Source of the DNA: Rhodomicrobium sp.
GTDB lineage: Bacteria; Pseudomonadota; Alphaproteobacteria; Rhizobiales; HXMU1428-3
DNA: 64,000 nucleotides
Direction: 5' to 3'
NCBI GenBank assembly: GCA_021604665.1
Contig: BQJK01000001.1
Location: forward strand, 892,419 to 956,418
Below the pieces are notes generated by a model. The model searched no databases and was not told the DNA's origin. It saw only the letters and a list, made by a program, of their open reading frames with translations. Within the stretch, counting starts at the first letter, position 1. Each line of letters begins with the position of its first letter. Shown here piece by piece: positions 55,034 through 64,000 of the stretch. The position numbers were made by a program, and so were the translations under genes.

Positions 55034-57004
55034 GTGCCGAAAGAACAAAACAATTCAGCCACAACCACCGCAGATGACGCGTCCAAACCGCGGACCATTT
55101 CGGCTGAACAGCAAAGCCCCCCCGCTGGCACAGAGGTTATTAAAGCCTATTTAAAAACCCTCACCACCGCCCCCGGTGTTTACCGCATGATGGATAAAGA
55201 CGGCACGGTGCTCTATGTTGGCAAAGCGCGTAACCTGAAAAATCGTGTCTCCAGCTACACCCGCCTTAAAGGCCAGTCCAACCGCATCGCCCGCATGATC
55301 CGCGCAACCACTGAGATGGAATTTGTCATCACCGGCACAGAATCCGAAGCGCTATTGCTGGAAGCCACATATATTAAAAAAATGCGCCCGCGCTATAACG
55401 TTCTGCTGCGTGATGATAAGTCTTTCCCCTCTATCCTCATCCGCACAGACCATGAAGCCCCACAAATCGTCAAACATCGCGGGGCCCGCAAACAAAAGGG
55501 CAAATATTTTGGCCCCTTCGCCTCTGCTGGTGCCGTCAACCGCACAGTGAACACCCTGCAACAGCTCTTCTTGTTGCGCGATTGCTCCGACAGCATGTAT
55601 GAGAGCCGCACCCGCCCCTGCCTGCAATATCAAATCAAGCGCTGCTCCGCCCCGTGCACTGGCAAAATCAGTCTTGAAGCTTATAAAGGCCTTGTCAGCG
55701 AGGCCAGAGATTTTCTTGAAGGTAAGAGCCGCGACATACAAGGCAAATTACAAGAGAAAATGCACCGCGCCAGTGACTTACAAAAATACGAAGAAGCAGC
55801 CTTCTATCGTGATCGTATCGCGGCTCTCAGTATGGTGCAATCATTCCAGTCCATCCTGCCAACCGGCTTCGATGAAGGTGATATCTTCGCCATTCATGTA
55901 GATGGCGGCGTTGCCTGTGTCGAAGTATTCTTCATACGAACTGGTCAAAACTGGGGGAACCGCGCCTATTTCCCTCGCATAGATAAAAGCCATAGCAGTG
56001 ATGAAATTATGGAAAGTTTCATCGCCCAATTCTATGACAATAAACCGATCCCCAAACTGGTGCTAACCTCATTAGAGCTGGAGAATGCCAACATCCTAAG
56101 TGAAGCGCTATCAACCAAAGCCGAGCGCAAGGTTGAGGTCAGACACCCCCAGCGCGGTCCCAAGGCAGATATTCTCCTCCATGCTGTACGCAATGCCAAA
56201 GAAGCACTTGCCCGCAAAATGGCAGAGAGCACAGCCCAGGCTCGTCACATGAAATCGATTGGGGAATTATTTGGATTAGAAAAACCACCAGCCCGCATAG
56301 AAATCTACGACAACTCCCACATACAAGGCACAAGCGCATTAGGTGTCATGGTTGTCGCCGGGCAGGAAGGCTTCGTTAAAAACCAGTACCGAAAATATAA
56401 TTTTGACACCACAGACTATGCGGGCGGCGATGATTTCGCCATGATGAAAGAAATGCTGACCCGCCGGCTAAAATCTCTACTCCGGGATCATGGCCCTTCA
56501 AGAGTGGGCGGCCAAATTTTGGCGCCAGAAACCACAGATGGCTTCCCAGCCTGGCCGGATATTTTGCTCATTGATGGTGGCCGGGGTCAGCTCACCGCTG
56601 TTGAAGATGTGATGAAAGAGCTGGAGATAAAAGATGTGCTGATCGTGGCAATTTCAAAGGGACGTGATAGAAACGCCGGGCGCGAACAGTTCCACATTTC
56701 GGGGCGCCCCTCCTTCACTCTGGATATGAAAGACCCAGCGCTCTATTTCCTGCAGCGGCTACGCGATGAATCCCACCGCTTCGCCATTGGCGGCCATCGC
56801 CTGCGCCGTAAGAAAAAAATGCAAGCCAACCCGCTGGATGAAATTCCCGGCATTGGTCCCAAACGCAAGCGCGCCCTATTGCACCATTTCGGTGCCGCCA
56901 AAGCCATAAAGCGCGCCAGCTTAAAAGATCTGCAATCAGTTGAAGGCATCAGCGCACAAATGGCAGAGAGTATCTTCGACTATTTCAATGACCAGGCTGA
57001 TTAA
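55034..57004 (+). CDS. uvrC: Excinuclease ABC subunit C
   Basis: A 656-residue nuclease of nucleotide excision repair, making both incisions. The GIY-YIG domain begins [19 protein letters not shown]; a Cys-rich [11 protein letters not shown] segment, a UvrB-binding UVR motif ([17 protein letters not shown]), the RNase H-like domain ([27 protein letters not shown]) and a C-terminal helix-hairpin-helix ([17 protein letters not shown]) follow in order. The start is a GTG; the first 35 residues are hydrophilic and unconserved. Its downstream genes follow the familiar order uvrC-pgsA-moaD-moaE. Confidence 0.96.
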   Translation: MPKEQNNSATTTADDASKPRTISAEQQSPPAGTEVIKAYLKTLTTAPGVYRMMDKDGTVLYVGKARNLKNRVSSYTRLKGQSNRIARMIRATTEMEFVITGTESEALLLEATYIKKMRPRYNVLLRDDKSFPSILIRTDHEAPQIVKHRGARKQKGKYFGPFASAGAVNRTVNTLQQLFLLRDCSDSMYESRTRPCLQYQIKRCSAPCTGKISLEAYKGLVSEARDFLEGKSRDIQGKLQEKMHRASDLQKYEEAAFYRDRIAALSMVQSFQSILPTGFDEGDIFAIHVDGGVACVEVFFIRTGQNWGNRAYFPRIDKSHSSDEIMESFIAQFYDNKPIPKLVLTSLELENANILSEALSTKAERKVEVRHPQRGPKADILLHAVRNAKEALARKMAESTAQARHMKSIGELFGLEKPPARIEIYDNSHIQGTSALGVMVVAGQEGFVKNQYRKYNFDTTDYAGGDDFAMMKEMLTRRLKSLLRDHGPSRVGGQILAPETTDGFPAWPDILLIDGGRGQLTAVEDVMKELEIKDVLIVAISKGRDRNAGREQFHISGRPSFTLDMKDPALYFLQRLRDESHRFAIGGHRLRRKKKMQANPLDEIPGIGPKRKRALLHHFGAAKAIKRASLKDLQSVEGISAQMAESIFDYFNDQAD

Positions 57005-57135
57005 ATGGCATAAACTGAAATATGTGGTCAATAAACCCTCTTTCAAACGAAAGATTGACGCTAAACCGCCCACATGTTTGTGTGCAGAAAACAACCCATC
57101 ACAGAGTGACAAAACGCATCATATTGAGCGCTAAC

Positions 57136-57744
57136 ATGGACCAAGCCATCTACCAGAAAAAACATAGAATGATCTGGAATCTGCCCAACATCCTGACTTA
57201 CGGTCGGATATTAGCAATCCCTCTGTTTGTCACCTGCTTCTATTTCTCAGGCGAATTACCGCGTTTTATCGCTCTCGGCCTGTTTATCACAGCCAGCGTC
57301 ACCGATTTTCTGGATGGCTATTTAGCAAGGGCATGGTCACAACAATCAAAACTTGGCCAAATGCTAGACCCAATCGCAGATAAATTGCTGGTTGGTGCCG
57401 CTCTCATCATGCTGGTGTTTGATGATACCATCTTCGGCCTCTCGGTTATCGCAGCCGTTATCATCCTGAGCCGCGAAATTCTCGTCTCCGGCCTGCGTGA
57501 GTTTCTGGCCCAGCTCTCAGTTAGCGTGCCCGTCACCCGCATCGCAAAGTTCAAAACCGCAGCCCAGCTTGGCGCTATTGTCGCGCTGCTGCTAGCCCCG
57601 CTGATTGATAAAAACGCCACCTACACCTGGGTCATTGGCGATAGCCTGTTATGGATAGCCGCCATCCTGACAATTTACACCGGATTTGATTATCTCAGGG
57701 TCGGCATTAAACATCTAATAGAAGAAGATCTAAAAGATGAGTAG
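57136..57744 (+). CDS. pgsA: CDP-diacylglycerol--glycerol-3-phosphate 3-phosphatidyltransferase
   Basis: A 202-residue integral membrane enzyme starting phosphatidylglycerol synthesis. The CDP-alcohol transferase motif is DFLDGYLARAW followed by KLGQMLDPIADKLL, with several transmembrane helices around it. The frame is open to an ATG at 57022, but the ATG at 57136 fits the family start (WNLPNILTYGRILAIPLF soon after). Its last 8 bases overlap moaD, so the two are translationally coupled. Confidence 0.94.
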   Translation: MDQAIYQKKHRMIWNLPNILTYGRILAIPLFVTCFYFSGELPRFIALGLFITASVTDFLDGYLARAWSQQSKLGQMLDPIADKLLVGAALIMLVFDDTIFGLSVIAAVIILSREILVSGLREFLAQLSVSVPVTRIAKFKTAAQLGAIVALLLAPLIDKNATYTWVIGDSLLWIAAILTIYTGFDYLRVGIKHLIEEDLKDE

Positions 57745-58000
57745 TTCTATGAAACTGATGTATTTCGCCTGGGTAAGAGAAAAAATCGGCATCAATCAGG
57801 AAACTGTATCCCCGCCAGAGACCGTTAAAACCATCTCTGAGTTAATCACCTGGCTTGAAAGCCGCGGCCCAGAATATAGAGCCGCATTTGAAAACCGGGA
57901 AAGCATCCGCGCCGCCATCAACCAAACTCATGTTGATCACCATTCAACACTGGAAGCCGCCGCAGAGGTTGCCTTTTTCCCCCCGGTCACCGGTGGCTAA
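57737..58000 (+). CDS. moaD: Molybdopterin synthase sulfur-carrier subunit
   Basis: An 87-residue ubiquitin-fold protein ending in the required Gly-Gly (PPVTGG), which is thiocarboxylated and gives sulfur to precursor Z with MoaE. MKLMYFAWVREKIG matches the family start, so an internal ATG at 57749 is an alternative. It overlaps pgsA by 8 bp and precedes moaE by 86 bp. Confidence 0.93.
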   Translation: MSSSMKLMYFAWVREKIGINQETVSPPETVKTISELITWLESRGPEYRAAFENRESIRAAINQTHVDHHSTLEAAAEVAFFPPVTGG

Positions 58001-58086
58001 GGCCATTGAGCTTAAAGCTGGCTCACAGTGCAAATCTTAGCTCAGATATATTCATTTCATAATTTAAAACGCGACCAGATAAACAA

Positions 58087-58554
58087 ATGACAGCACCCCG
58101 CATCAACCGCGTACAATCAAACCCCTTCAACATCACCGAGGAGATCACAGCCCTGCGCGGTGAGCGGAAAGACATCGGCGCCATAGTCACCTTCACCGGC
58201 ACCGTGAGAGATACAGCTGCCGGTGAAAAAATCACGACCATGGCGCTAGAGCATTACCCCGGCATGACAGAGCAGGAGCTGGAACATATCACCAATGAAG
58301 CTCACAGCCGCTGGCCATTGCAAGGCAGCACCATCATTCACCGCATAGGTGACCTAAGCCCAGGTGACGACATTGTCCTCGTCATCACTCTTTCAGCTCA
58401 TCGAGCCGCCGCCTTTGAAGCAGCCGAGTTTTTAATGGATTTTTTAAAAAGCAAAGCCCCCTTCTGGAAGAAGGAAACCGGTGAGAGCGGCAACGCCGAC
58501 TGGGTAGACGCCCGCGACACCGACACCGAAGCCCTCACCCGCTGGCAAAAGTAG
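58087..58554 (+). CDS. moaE: Molybdopterin synthase catalytic subunit
   Basis: A 155-residue catalytic partner of MoaD. GAIVTFTGTVRD, MALEHYPGM, IGDLSPGDDIVLVITLSAHR and the catalytic-Lys motif DFLKSKAPFWKKE are present. It forms the MoaD2E2 heterotetramer that makes molybdopterin. The ribosome site is weak. The Lys of KSKAPFWKK and the downstream Lys are both kept. Confidence 0.95.
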   Translation: MTAPRINRVQSNPFNITEEITALRGERKDIGAIVTFTGTVRDTAAGEKITTMALEHYPGMTEQELEHITNEAHSRWPLQGSTIIHRIGDLSPGDDIVLVITLSAHRAAAFEAAEFLMDFLKSKAPFWKKETGESGNADWVDARDTDTEALTRWQK

Positions 58555-58728
58555 CTAAGCTTTTAGAGCGCTGCCAACAGAGGCCCCTGAGAGGGACGCT
58601 CTACAATAAGCATTACCTTTGCGCCAAATACGTCGATCAAGAGCCCCGCCCCAAGCAAAGGCAATTCCATATTTAATCTGAGTAAATGTACACCAAGGCG
58701 ACAGCCGTGGGACTTTTCTTCAAAGTTA

Positions 58729-59601
58729 TTACTCACGAACCATTTTCATATAAGCATCCAGCAAATTCTGGGAAATTTCACCAGGCGTGAACTTATAATC
58801 ACTAATCTCAGAAACCGGCGTCACTTCAGCCGCAGATCCGGTGATGAAGCATTCCGTAAATTCACTCATCTCTTCCGGCATAATGACCCGCTCAACGACC
58901 TCAATGCCCTGGTCTTTAGCCAGGCCAATAACCGTGCGGCGGGTGATACCATCAAGAAAACAATCAGCTATCGGCGTGTGAATAACGCCATCTTTAACAA
59001 AAAACACATTCGCGCCTGTTGCCTCAGCAACATAGCCCCGATAATCAAGCATCATCGCATCAGCATAACCAAGCTGCTCCGATTTATGCTTTTCAATAGT
59101 ACAAATCATATAAAGCCCAGCAGCCTTTGCCTTGCATGGCGCCGTTCTAGGGTCAGGGCGGCGATAATCGGCCAGCCGCAAACGAATACCCTTCATCCGC
59201 TCTTCAGGATCAAAGTAAGAGCCCCACTCCCAAGCAGCAATGGCCACATTAATGGTGGTCTTTTGCGCCGCAACGCCCATCTGCTCACTACCGCGCCACG
59301 CAACCGGGCGCATATAGCCTTCAGTTAAATTCTGTTTTTCCATTACCGCGATGCAGGCCGCATTTAATTCTTCAACAGAGTAAGGAATTTTAAAATCCAT
59401 AATCTCAGCAGATTTATGTAGCCGTTCACTATGCTCATTAAGTTTGAAAATCTTACCGCCATAAATCCGCTGACCTTCAAACACACAGCTCGCATAATGA
59501 AGCCCATGGCTCAGCACATGAATTTTACTATCAGCCCAGGGTACCATCTCCCCGTTCATCCAGATGTGACCGTCCAATTGATCAAAAGCGATATCTGCCA
59601 T
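58729..59601 (-). CDS. ilvE: Branched-chain amino acid aminotransferase
   Basis: A 290-residue fold-type IV PLP enzyme for the last step of Leu, Ile and Val synthesis. HVLSHGLHYASCVFEGQRIY, the Lys-bearing CKAKAAGLYMI segment and VAEATGANVFFV are diagnostic, with ITRRTVIGLA and ITGSAAEVTPV closing the cofactor site. AAGGA is 8 bases before the ATG. It is divergent from a MarR regulator whose palindrome at 59705-59725 may control both. Confidence 0.94.
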   Translation of the reverse strand: MADIAFDQLDGHIWMNGEMVPWADSKIHVLSHGLHYASCVFEGQRIYGGKIFKLNEHSERLHKSAEIMDFKIPYSVEELNAACIAVMEKQNLTEGYMRPVAWRGSEQMGVAAQKTTINVAIAAWEWGSYFDPEERMKGIRLRLADYRRPDPRTAPCKAKAAGLYMICTIEKHKSEQLGYADAMMLDYRGYVAEATGANVFFVKDGVIHTPIADCFLDGITRRTVIGLAKDQGIEVVERVIMPEEMSEFTECFITGSAAEVTPVSEISDYKFTPGEISQNLLDAYMKMVRE

Positions 59602-59704
59602 GATAATATTCCTTAAAGCGCTTTAACGCAGGAGGCGTAATGTGAAGAGAAGTTTGCTTAGCAAATAAACGAAACCCTTGCATCATCTATCAATATGCGC
59701 AAAA

Positions 59705-59725
59705 TATGTCAACATGACTGACATA
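59705..59725. promoter_or_regulatory. Inverted repeat spanning the MarR gene start codon
   Basis: TATGTCA (59705-59711) and TGACATA (59719-59725) are perfectly complementary with a 7-base spacer that contains the ATG at 59714; a smaller GTCA-TGAC lies inside. A MarR-type site overlapping its own start fits autorepression. Confidence 0.5.
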
Positions 59726-60313
59726 AATACAAAATCAACAGATAGCCCCACCGAGAATGATGAGGAAACCACCTCTCCTGTCAGCCTCAGCGGCAAGCAT
59801 GAGCACATCCTGACCTTGATGGAGCTATTCTATTTTGCCTACCGGGATTTTACTGGCGATGGCGATGAGGTGTTGGCAAAAATCGGCTATGGCCGGGCCC
59901 ATCACCGGGTCATACATTTTGTCCATCACTACCCGGGCCTGCGCGTGGCTGAATTGCTAAGCATACTCAAAATCACCAAACAGAGCCTGGCCCGTGTTTT
60001 AAAACAACTTGTAGATGAAGATTACATCACCCAAAAGCCCGGCCAGCAAGACCGCCGGGAGAGGCTGCTCTACACCACACAAAAAGGTCAAGAGCTCGCC
60101 ACACAACTGGCGAAACCACAGATAAACCGCTTCGAGCATTCGATAAACCAACTTTCCAAAAAAGAGCAAGAAACAGTAGAAAAATTCCTCTTTTCGCTGA
60201 TACAACAAGGGAACCGCCATGATGTCATCAACCTGATGGCTCAGAATGGACACGAACCCTACAGTGATATATCCAAAAAACACAGCAGCAAAAGCGCCTT
60301 GAAAAAAAAATAG
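59714..60313 (+). CDS. MarR-family transcriptional regulator (PetP-like)
   Basis: A 199-residue winged-helix regulator. The helix-turn-helix part reads LRVAELLSILKITKQSLARVL, followed by the wing DEDYITQKPGQQDRRERLLY; the N- and C-terminal helices form the dimer. The first 25 residues are polar. It lies beside a response regulator, an arrangement known as petP-petR in Rhodobacter, where the pair affects the cytochrome bc1 operon. The ATG at 59714 is used; the frame is open to a TTG at 59678. Confidence 0.87.
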   Translation: MTDINTKSTDSPTENDEETTSPVSLSGKHEHILTLMELFYFAYRDFTGDGDEVLAKIGYGRAHHRVIHFVHHYPGLRVAELLSILKITKQSLARVLKQLVDEDYITQKPGQQDRRERLLYTTQKGQELATQLAKPQINRFEHSINQLSKKEQETVEKFLFSLIQQGNRHDVINLMAQNGHEPYSDISKKHSSKSALKKK

Positions 60314-60379
60314 AACCCAGGTCGCACCAACGTTGAAATACGAACGAATAAATACTGACTAAATAATGGGAGTTCGGCC

Positions 60380-61066
60380 ATGCAGGCCCTAGCTGATGAC
60401 ACAGCCCACATTCTACTTGTTGATGATGACCAGCGCATCCGCGATTTATTATGCCGTTACCTGCGCGGGCAAAATATGCGCGTCACAACAGCAGTAGATG
60501 CCGCCGCCGCCCGTCATAATCTCGAAGGCTTGCATTTTGATCTCCTCATCCTTGATGTGAACATGCCTGGCGAATCAGGGCTGGATCTTGCCCGCGATCT
60601 AAAAGCGCGCATGGATGTCCCCATCATTATGCTCACCGCCAGAGCCGAAGCCGACAACCGGATTGAAGGACTGGAAATTGGCGTCGATGATTATGTCCCA
60701 AAACCCTTCGAACCTAGAGAGCTGATACTCCGCATCCAAAATGTCTTGAAGCGCCGGATTCAAAAAGCGGCTCAAAAAGAAATACACATGGGGGCCTACA
60801 CCTTCCATGTGGAGCGCGGCGAACTTCAGAGAGAAAATCTTAGCATCAAATTAACAGAGCGCGAGCGTGACCTCCTGCGCCAATTTGCCAGCCGCGCCGG
60901 CACACCCATTCCCCGCCATGAGCTGGCAAGTAGCGAAAGCGGCGGCAATGAACGCGCCGTTGATGTCCAGATTAACCGTCTTCGCCGCAAAATTGAGATA
61001 GACCCTGCCAATCCGGTATATTTACAAACCGTCCGAGGTAAAGGTTATATCCTTCATACCGACTAG
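60380..61066 (+). CDS. OmpR-family response regulator (PetR-like)
   Basis: A 228-residue two-component response regulator. The receiver has the acidic pair VDDD (15-17), the phospho-acceptor Asp59 in LLILDVNMPG, and Lys108 in PKPFEP. The C-terminal winged helix ends with DVQINRLRRKIEIDP and TVRGKGYIL. GGGAG is 8 bases before the ATG. It follows the MarR gene by 66 bp and precedes a histidine kinase on the same strand. Confidence 0.93.
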   Translation: MQALADDTAHILLVDDDQRIRDLLCRYLRGQNMRVTTAVDAAAARHNLEGLHFDLLILDVNMPGESGLDLARDLKARMDVPIIMLTARAEADNRIEGLEIGVDDYVPKPFEPRELILRIQNVLKRRIQKAAQKEIHMGAYTFHVERGELQRENLSIKLTERERDLLRQFASRAGTPIPRHELASSESGGNERAVDVQINRLRRKIEIDPANPVYLQTVRGKGYILHTD

Positions 61067-61159
61067 CCATAACTCCCCGTGAGATGTAAACTCCGCACAA
61101 TTGCAGCGGCATAAACGGCTGGCCCAAAAAACATTCAGCCACCCTAATATTGACAGCAT

Positions 61160-62617
61160 GTGAGGGCTGCCCCCTTGGCCATTAACGAACAACAGCCGAC
61201 AAATCGTCTGAAAGCTCTACTTCGCGGCCTGGTTATCCAGCTTCTGCAAGCCGGCGATGCCGCCGCCAGATATATCCCGAAACCAAAATTACCCTTCGGC
61301 TGGAGCCTAGCCCCCTGGCTACCGAAAGGTCTATATGCACGCACCATCCTCATTATTGCCATGCCGCTCGTGCTGCTACAAACCGTGTTGCTCTTCGTGT
61401 TTATGGAGCGCCACTGGAACAACATCACACGTCGCTTATCTGCCGCCACCGCAAGAGATGTTGCGGCTATCATTGAGGTTTACCGCCAATACCCGCAAGA
61501 TCAGGACTATCAAAAACTCATAGATATCGCCCGCAATAAAATGAGCTTGTCGTTTCAGGTGCTTCCCAAAAGTGATTTACCCAAAGCAACCCAAAGCCCG
61601 TTCTATTCCATTCTCGATCACCGCTTAACCAAAGAACTGAGACGCCGCATTGATCGCCCCATCTGGGTTGATACAGTTGGCCAGTCAAAATTCGTTGAAA
61701 TCCGTATCGCGCTAGATGATAAAGTTCTTAAATTCCTCGCTTATAGAAACCACACCTACGCGTCAAACTCCCATATCTTCGTTCTCTGGATGATCGGCTC
61801 ATCAACGGTGCTGTTAGCAGTAGCTCTCATATTCTTGCGCAATCAAATCCGCCCGATATTGCGCTTATCTGAGGCAGCTGAAAGCTTTGGCAAGGGCCGC
61901 CCACCACCAGCTGATTTTCGCCCCCGCGGCGCTAGAGAAGTGCGCCAGGCCTCTTTTGCCTTCATAGAAATGCGCGACCGGATTGAACGTCATGTCGATC
62001 AGCGAACAACCATACTCGCAGGCGTCAGCCATGACCTTCGAACCATCCTCACCCGCATGAAGCTGCAACTGGCCTTCCTAGATGATGATAATGAGATAAA
62101 CGCTCTGCGCAGTGACGTTGATGAAATGCAGCATATGCTGGAAGATTATATGGCCTTCGCTAAAGGCGATAGCGGCGAAGAAACTAGCCTGGCTGATATC
62201 GGAGAAATTCTGACAGAAATCCACGAGCACGCAAAACTCACCAAAGAGAATGTCAATCTGCGCCTGTTACCGCGCCATATCCCGCTGCCTGTGCGCCGTA
62301 ACAGCTTTAAGCGCGCCATTAATAATCTCGTCACCAATGCCCTGCGCTATGCCGATCGCATTGATATAAACGCCTCAACAGGGCGCAAATGGCTAACCAT
62401 CACCATAGATGATGATGGACCCGGCATTCCCAAACAACAGCGAGAAGAAGTGTTCAATGCCTTCAAACGGCTAGATGATGCAAGAAACCAGAATGAGGGA
62501 AATACCGGCCTTGGCCTCTCCATCGCCCGAGATATCGTCCGCAGCCATGGCGGCGAAATTCGGTTAGAAGAAAGCCCCTTAGGCGGCTTAAGAGCAAAAG
62601 TGCAGGTGCCAATCTAG
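61160..62617 (+). CDS. Membrane sensor histidine kinase
   Basis: A 485-residue HAMP-type kinase. Two membrane segments (about 60-83 and 206-226) enclose a periplasmic sensor of about 120 residues; a HAMP-like linker follows. The H-box is GVSHDLRTILTRMKLQLAFL with His291, where the usual Pro after Arg-Thr is Ile. N-box AINNLVTNALRYA, G1 DDGPGIP and G2 GNTGLGLSIARDI are intact, so it is probably active. It starts at GTG 61160 with no clear ribosome site. It likely partners the preceding response regulator. Confidence 0.9.
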   Translation: MRAAPLAINEQQPTNRLKALLRGLVIQLLQAGDAAARYIPKPKLPFGWSLAPWLPKGLYARTILIIAMPLVLLQTVLLFVFMERHWNNITRRLSAATARDVAAIIEVYRQYPQDQDYQKLIDIARNKMSLSFQVLPKSDLPKATQSPFYSILDHRLTKELRRRIDRPIWVDTVGQSKFVEIRIALDDKVLKFLAYRNHTYASNSHIFVLWMIGSSTVLLAVALIFLRNQIRPILRLSEAAESFGKGRPPPADFRPRGAREVRQASFAFIEMRDRIERHVDQRTTILAGVSHDLRTILTRMKLQLAFLDDDNEINALRSDVDEMQHMLEDYMAFAKGDSGEETSLADIGEILTEIHEHAKLTKENVNLRLLPRHIPLPVRRNSFKRAINNLVTNALRYADRIDINASTGRKWLTITIDDDGPGIPKQQREEVFNAFKRLDDARNQNEGNTGLGLSIARDIVRSHGGEIRLEESPLGGLRAKVQVPI

Positions 62618-62663
62618 CGGCTTTGAACCATCAAAATACAAACGGCAGGCCCTTACCAAAAAA

Positions 62664-63521
62664 TTAGCCCGAAAGGTCTTTTGACCGTGTCGCCGCCGCA
62701 GTAATCGCTTTTTGCACAATAGGGGCAATGCCATCATCCGCCATCAAAACATCGAGCGCGGCCGCCGTTGTTCCACCTTTAGAGGTCACATTAACCCGAA
62801 GGTCACCAGGCAGCGCTTCACTGCCGGTCATCAGGGCACCAGCCCCATAAATCGTGTTTTTAGCCAATGTCAGAGCAAGCTCCGCTGGCAAGCCTTCAGC
62901 CTCACCAGCCTTCGCCAAACATTCCGCAAGATAAAACACATAAGCCGGGCCAGAACCAGAAACCGCGGTAACCGCATCCATCAAGCTCTCATCCTCGACC
63001 CAGGCCGCATGGCCTGTCGCAGAAAACAGCGCTGTTAACATCTCTTTTTGCTGAGCTGTCACCGCCTTATTGGCAATAAGAACCGTCATCCCCGCTTGAA
63101 CAAGCACAGGCGTGTTCGGCATCGCCCGCACAATCGCTGTGCCAGGCGGCAGGTCTTTCTCAATGTCTTTAATCTGTTTGCCAGCAGCGATAGAGAGCAC
63201 CAGGCTGTCCGGCCCAAGGCGCGGGGCCAACCCTTCAAGCACCGCGGGCATGACCTGTGGCTTCACCCCAACCATCACCAGTTTTGGCGTCTCAGGCAGG
63301 TCAGCTTTAGCGCTGGCTGTAATATCAAATTTAGATAAAAGATCCACCATTTCAGGCGGTGGGCCAGGGTCTTCGACATAAACCTTCTCAGGGGCCACTG
63401 AAACAGCGTCATCATCAGCCTCAAGCCAGGCGGTCAAAATTGCACCGCCCATTTTACCAGCCCCAATGACCAGCAAAGGCTCAACAAGCGCCCTCCTGGC
63501 AGTCATATCTGACCCTGTCAT
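62664..63521 (-). CDS. proC: Pyrroline-5-carboxylate reductase
   Basis: A 285-residue NAD(P)H enzyme for the last step of proline synthesis. LLVIGAGKMGGAILTAWL binds the cofactor; MPNTPVLVQAGMT, AVSGSGPAYVFYLAECLAKAG and VTSKGGTTAAALDVL are the family signatures. It ends 46 bp from the kinase gene, which converges. The ATG is 3 bases after the ybjN stop, so the two are coupled. Confidence 0.95.
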   Translation of the reverse strand: MTGSDMTARRALVEPLLVIGAGKMGGAILTAWLEADDDAVSVAPEKVYVEDPGPPPEMVDLLSKFDITASAKADLPETPKLVMVGVKPQVMPAVLEGLAPRLGPDSLVLSIAAGKQIKDIEKDLPPGTAIVRAMPNTPVLVQAGMTVLIANKAVTAQQKEMLTALFSATGHAAWVEDESLMDAVTAVSGSGPAYVFYLAECLAKAGEAEGLPAELALTLAKNTIYGAGALMTGSEALPGDLRVNVTSKGGTTAAALDVLMADDGIAPIVQKAITAAATRSKDLSG

Positions 63522-63524
63522 AAT

Positions 63525-63989
63525 TTATGCACGCCCTTCAGTGTGGAACATAGCAGACGCCAGCGCATCCGGCGCTTGTTTGCCCGCCCACACCACATAT
63601 TGAAAAGCCTGATAGTAATTTTCGCTGGCTTCGAGGCCAGAAGCGATCAACGCTTCACACTGCTCGACAGAGATCTCAGCTTTATTCAGCATCAACCCAT
63701 GACGGAAAAGCATTAACCCATCTTGTGGCCAAATATCAAAATGACCAAGCCAGAGCTGCTCATTCACCAGCGCAATCAATCTGTAAATTTCATTAATCCG
63801 CGCTTCAGGCACCTTCATCTCAAAGGCACAGGCAAGGTGCAAAGCCTCAATATCATCCCGCCAGTTGAGCGAGATATGATAATCCGTCCACGAACCTTCA
63901 ACATTCAGTGTCAGCTCATCAGTGTGGCGCTCGCAGGGCCAGTTATGGATTGCCGCTAGTTTCTCAATCACATCAATAGGATCAGTCAT
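63525..63989 (-). CDS. YbjN-domain protein
   Basis: A 154-residue YbjN-fold protein, related in fold to type III secretion chaperones. LHLACAFEMKVPEARINEIYR is the core helix region, preceded by DELTLNVEG and followed by LWLGHFDIWPQDGLMLFRHG, all typical. Biochemical function is unknown. In Hyphomicrobiales this gene usually sits directly upstream of proC, as here. Confidence 0.9.
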   Translation of the reverse strand: MTDPIDVIEKLAAIHNWPCERHTDELTLNVEGSWTDYHISLNWRDDIEALHLACAFEMKVPEARINEIYRLIALVNEQLWLGHFDIWPQDGLMLFRHGLMLNKAEISVEQCEALIASGLEASENYYQAFQYVVWAGKQAPDALASAMFHTEGRA

Positions 63990-64000
63990 GCGATCAAAAC

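Noticed and set aside
1..64000. tRNA genes, CRISPR arrays, insertion sequences or prophage
   Set aside because: No T-arm GTTCGA pattern in any gap, no spaced direct repeats of CRISPR type, and no transposase, integrase or phage structural gene.

Overview
The window looks like a chromosomal, mostly housekeeping segment of an alphaproteobacterium, probably of the order Hyphomicrobiales (Rhizobiales). The markers are a DUF2865 protein, a DUF2155 protein, an NDUFA12-type complex I accessory subunit, an IalB-like periplasmic protein, the B12-dependent class II ribonucleotide reductase NrdJ, a YbjN protein next to proC, and the orders uvrC-pgsA-moaD-moaE and ilvE/MarR/response regulator/histidine kinase. 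Genus cannot be told from the sequence. Coding is dense on both strands. I found no tRNA, rRNA, CRISPR array, transposase or prophage gene.

Layout. 1-9163: a truncated aminotransferase, then a + strand run of M48 protease, DsbA-like thiol oxidoreductase, aroQ, accB, accC and aat, facing a - strand group of DUF2155, methyltransferase and NDUFA12. 9164-10493 is the largest gap, a hairpin-rich 1.3 kb leader of nrdJ. 10494-20140: nrdJ, an unknown protein, a CinA-type protein, sfsA-map-radC, and the phosphatidylethanolamine pair psd-pssA. 20270-31805: an Atm1-like ABC exporter, a giant envelope LysM protein of about 1,460 residues with a W-x-V-P-x-G-x-D-P-x-Y repeat, a LOG-family protein, cimA, a small secreted Cys protein and cysS. 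31950-37400 is the most accessory stretch: a ChrR-like bicupin, DUF2865, a GNAT, an AT-rich gap, a YadA-type trimeric adhesin with decapeptide repeats, and an IalB-like protein. 37479-52264 is nearly all - strand metabolism: gltX, nadE, class II DAHP synthase, an SDR, gor, rpiA, a divergent PEP-carboxylase homologue, (+) gph, then tusA-odc-speB. 52518-63989: a small secreted protein, a DUF1045 protein that has lost its catalytic motifs, folB, uvrC-pgsA-moaD-moaE, ilvE, a MarR regulator with a two-component pair, proC and ybjN.

How the genes work together. Aromatic synthesis is represented by DAHP synthase and AroQ. Fatty-acid initiation has the biotin carrier and carboxylase (accBC). Membrane lipid synthesis has pssA, psd and pgsA. 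Branched-chain amino acids have cimA and ilvE. Polyamines have an ornithine-decarboxylase-type enzyme and an agmatinase in one operon with a TusA-like sulfur carrier. Molybdopterin synthase is complete (moaD, moaE). Envelope functions are the M48 protease, DsbA, the LysM protein, the adhesin and IalB.

No complete new system is evident. The best leads are the giant LysM protein with its duplicated W-repeat module, two catalytically degenerate paralogues (the PEPC-like protein and the DUF1045 protein), the nrdJ leader, and several short period-constrained intergenic repeats.
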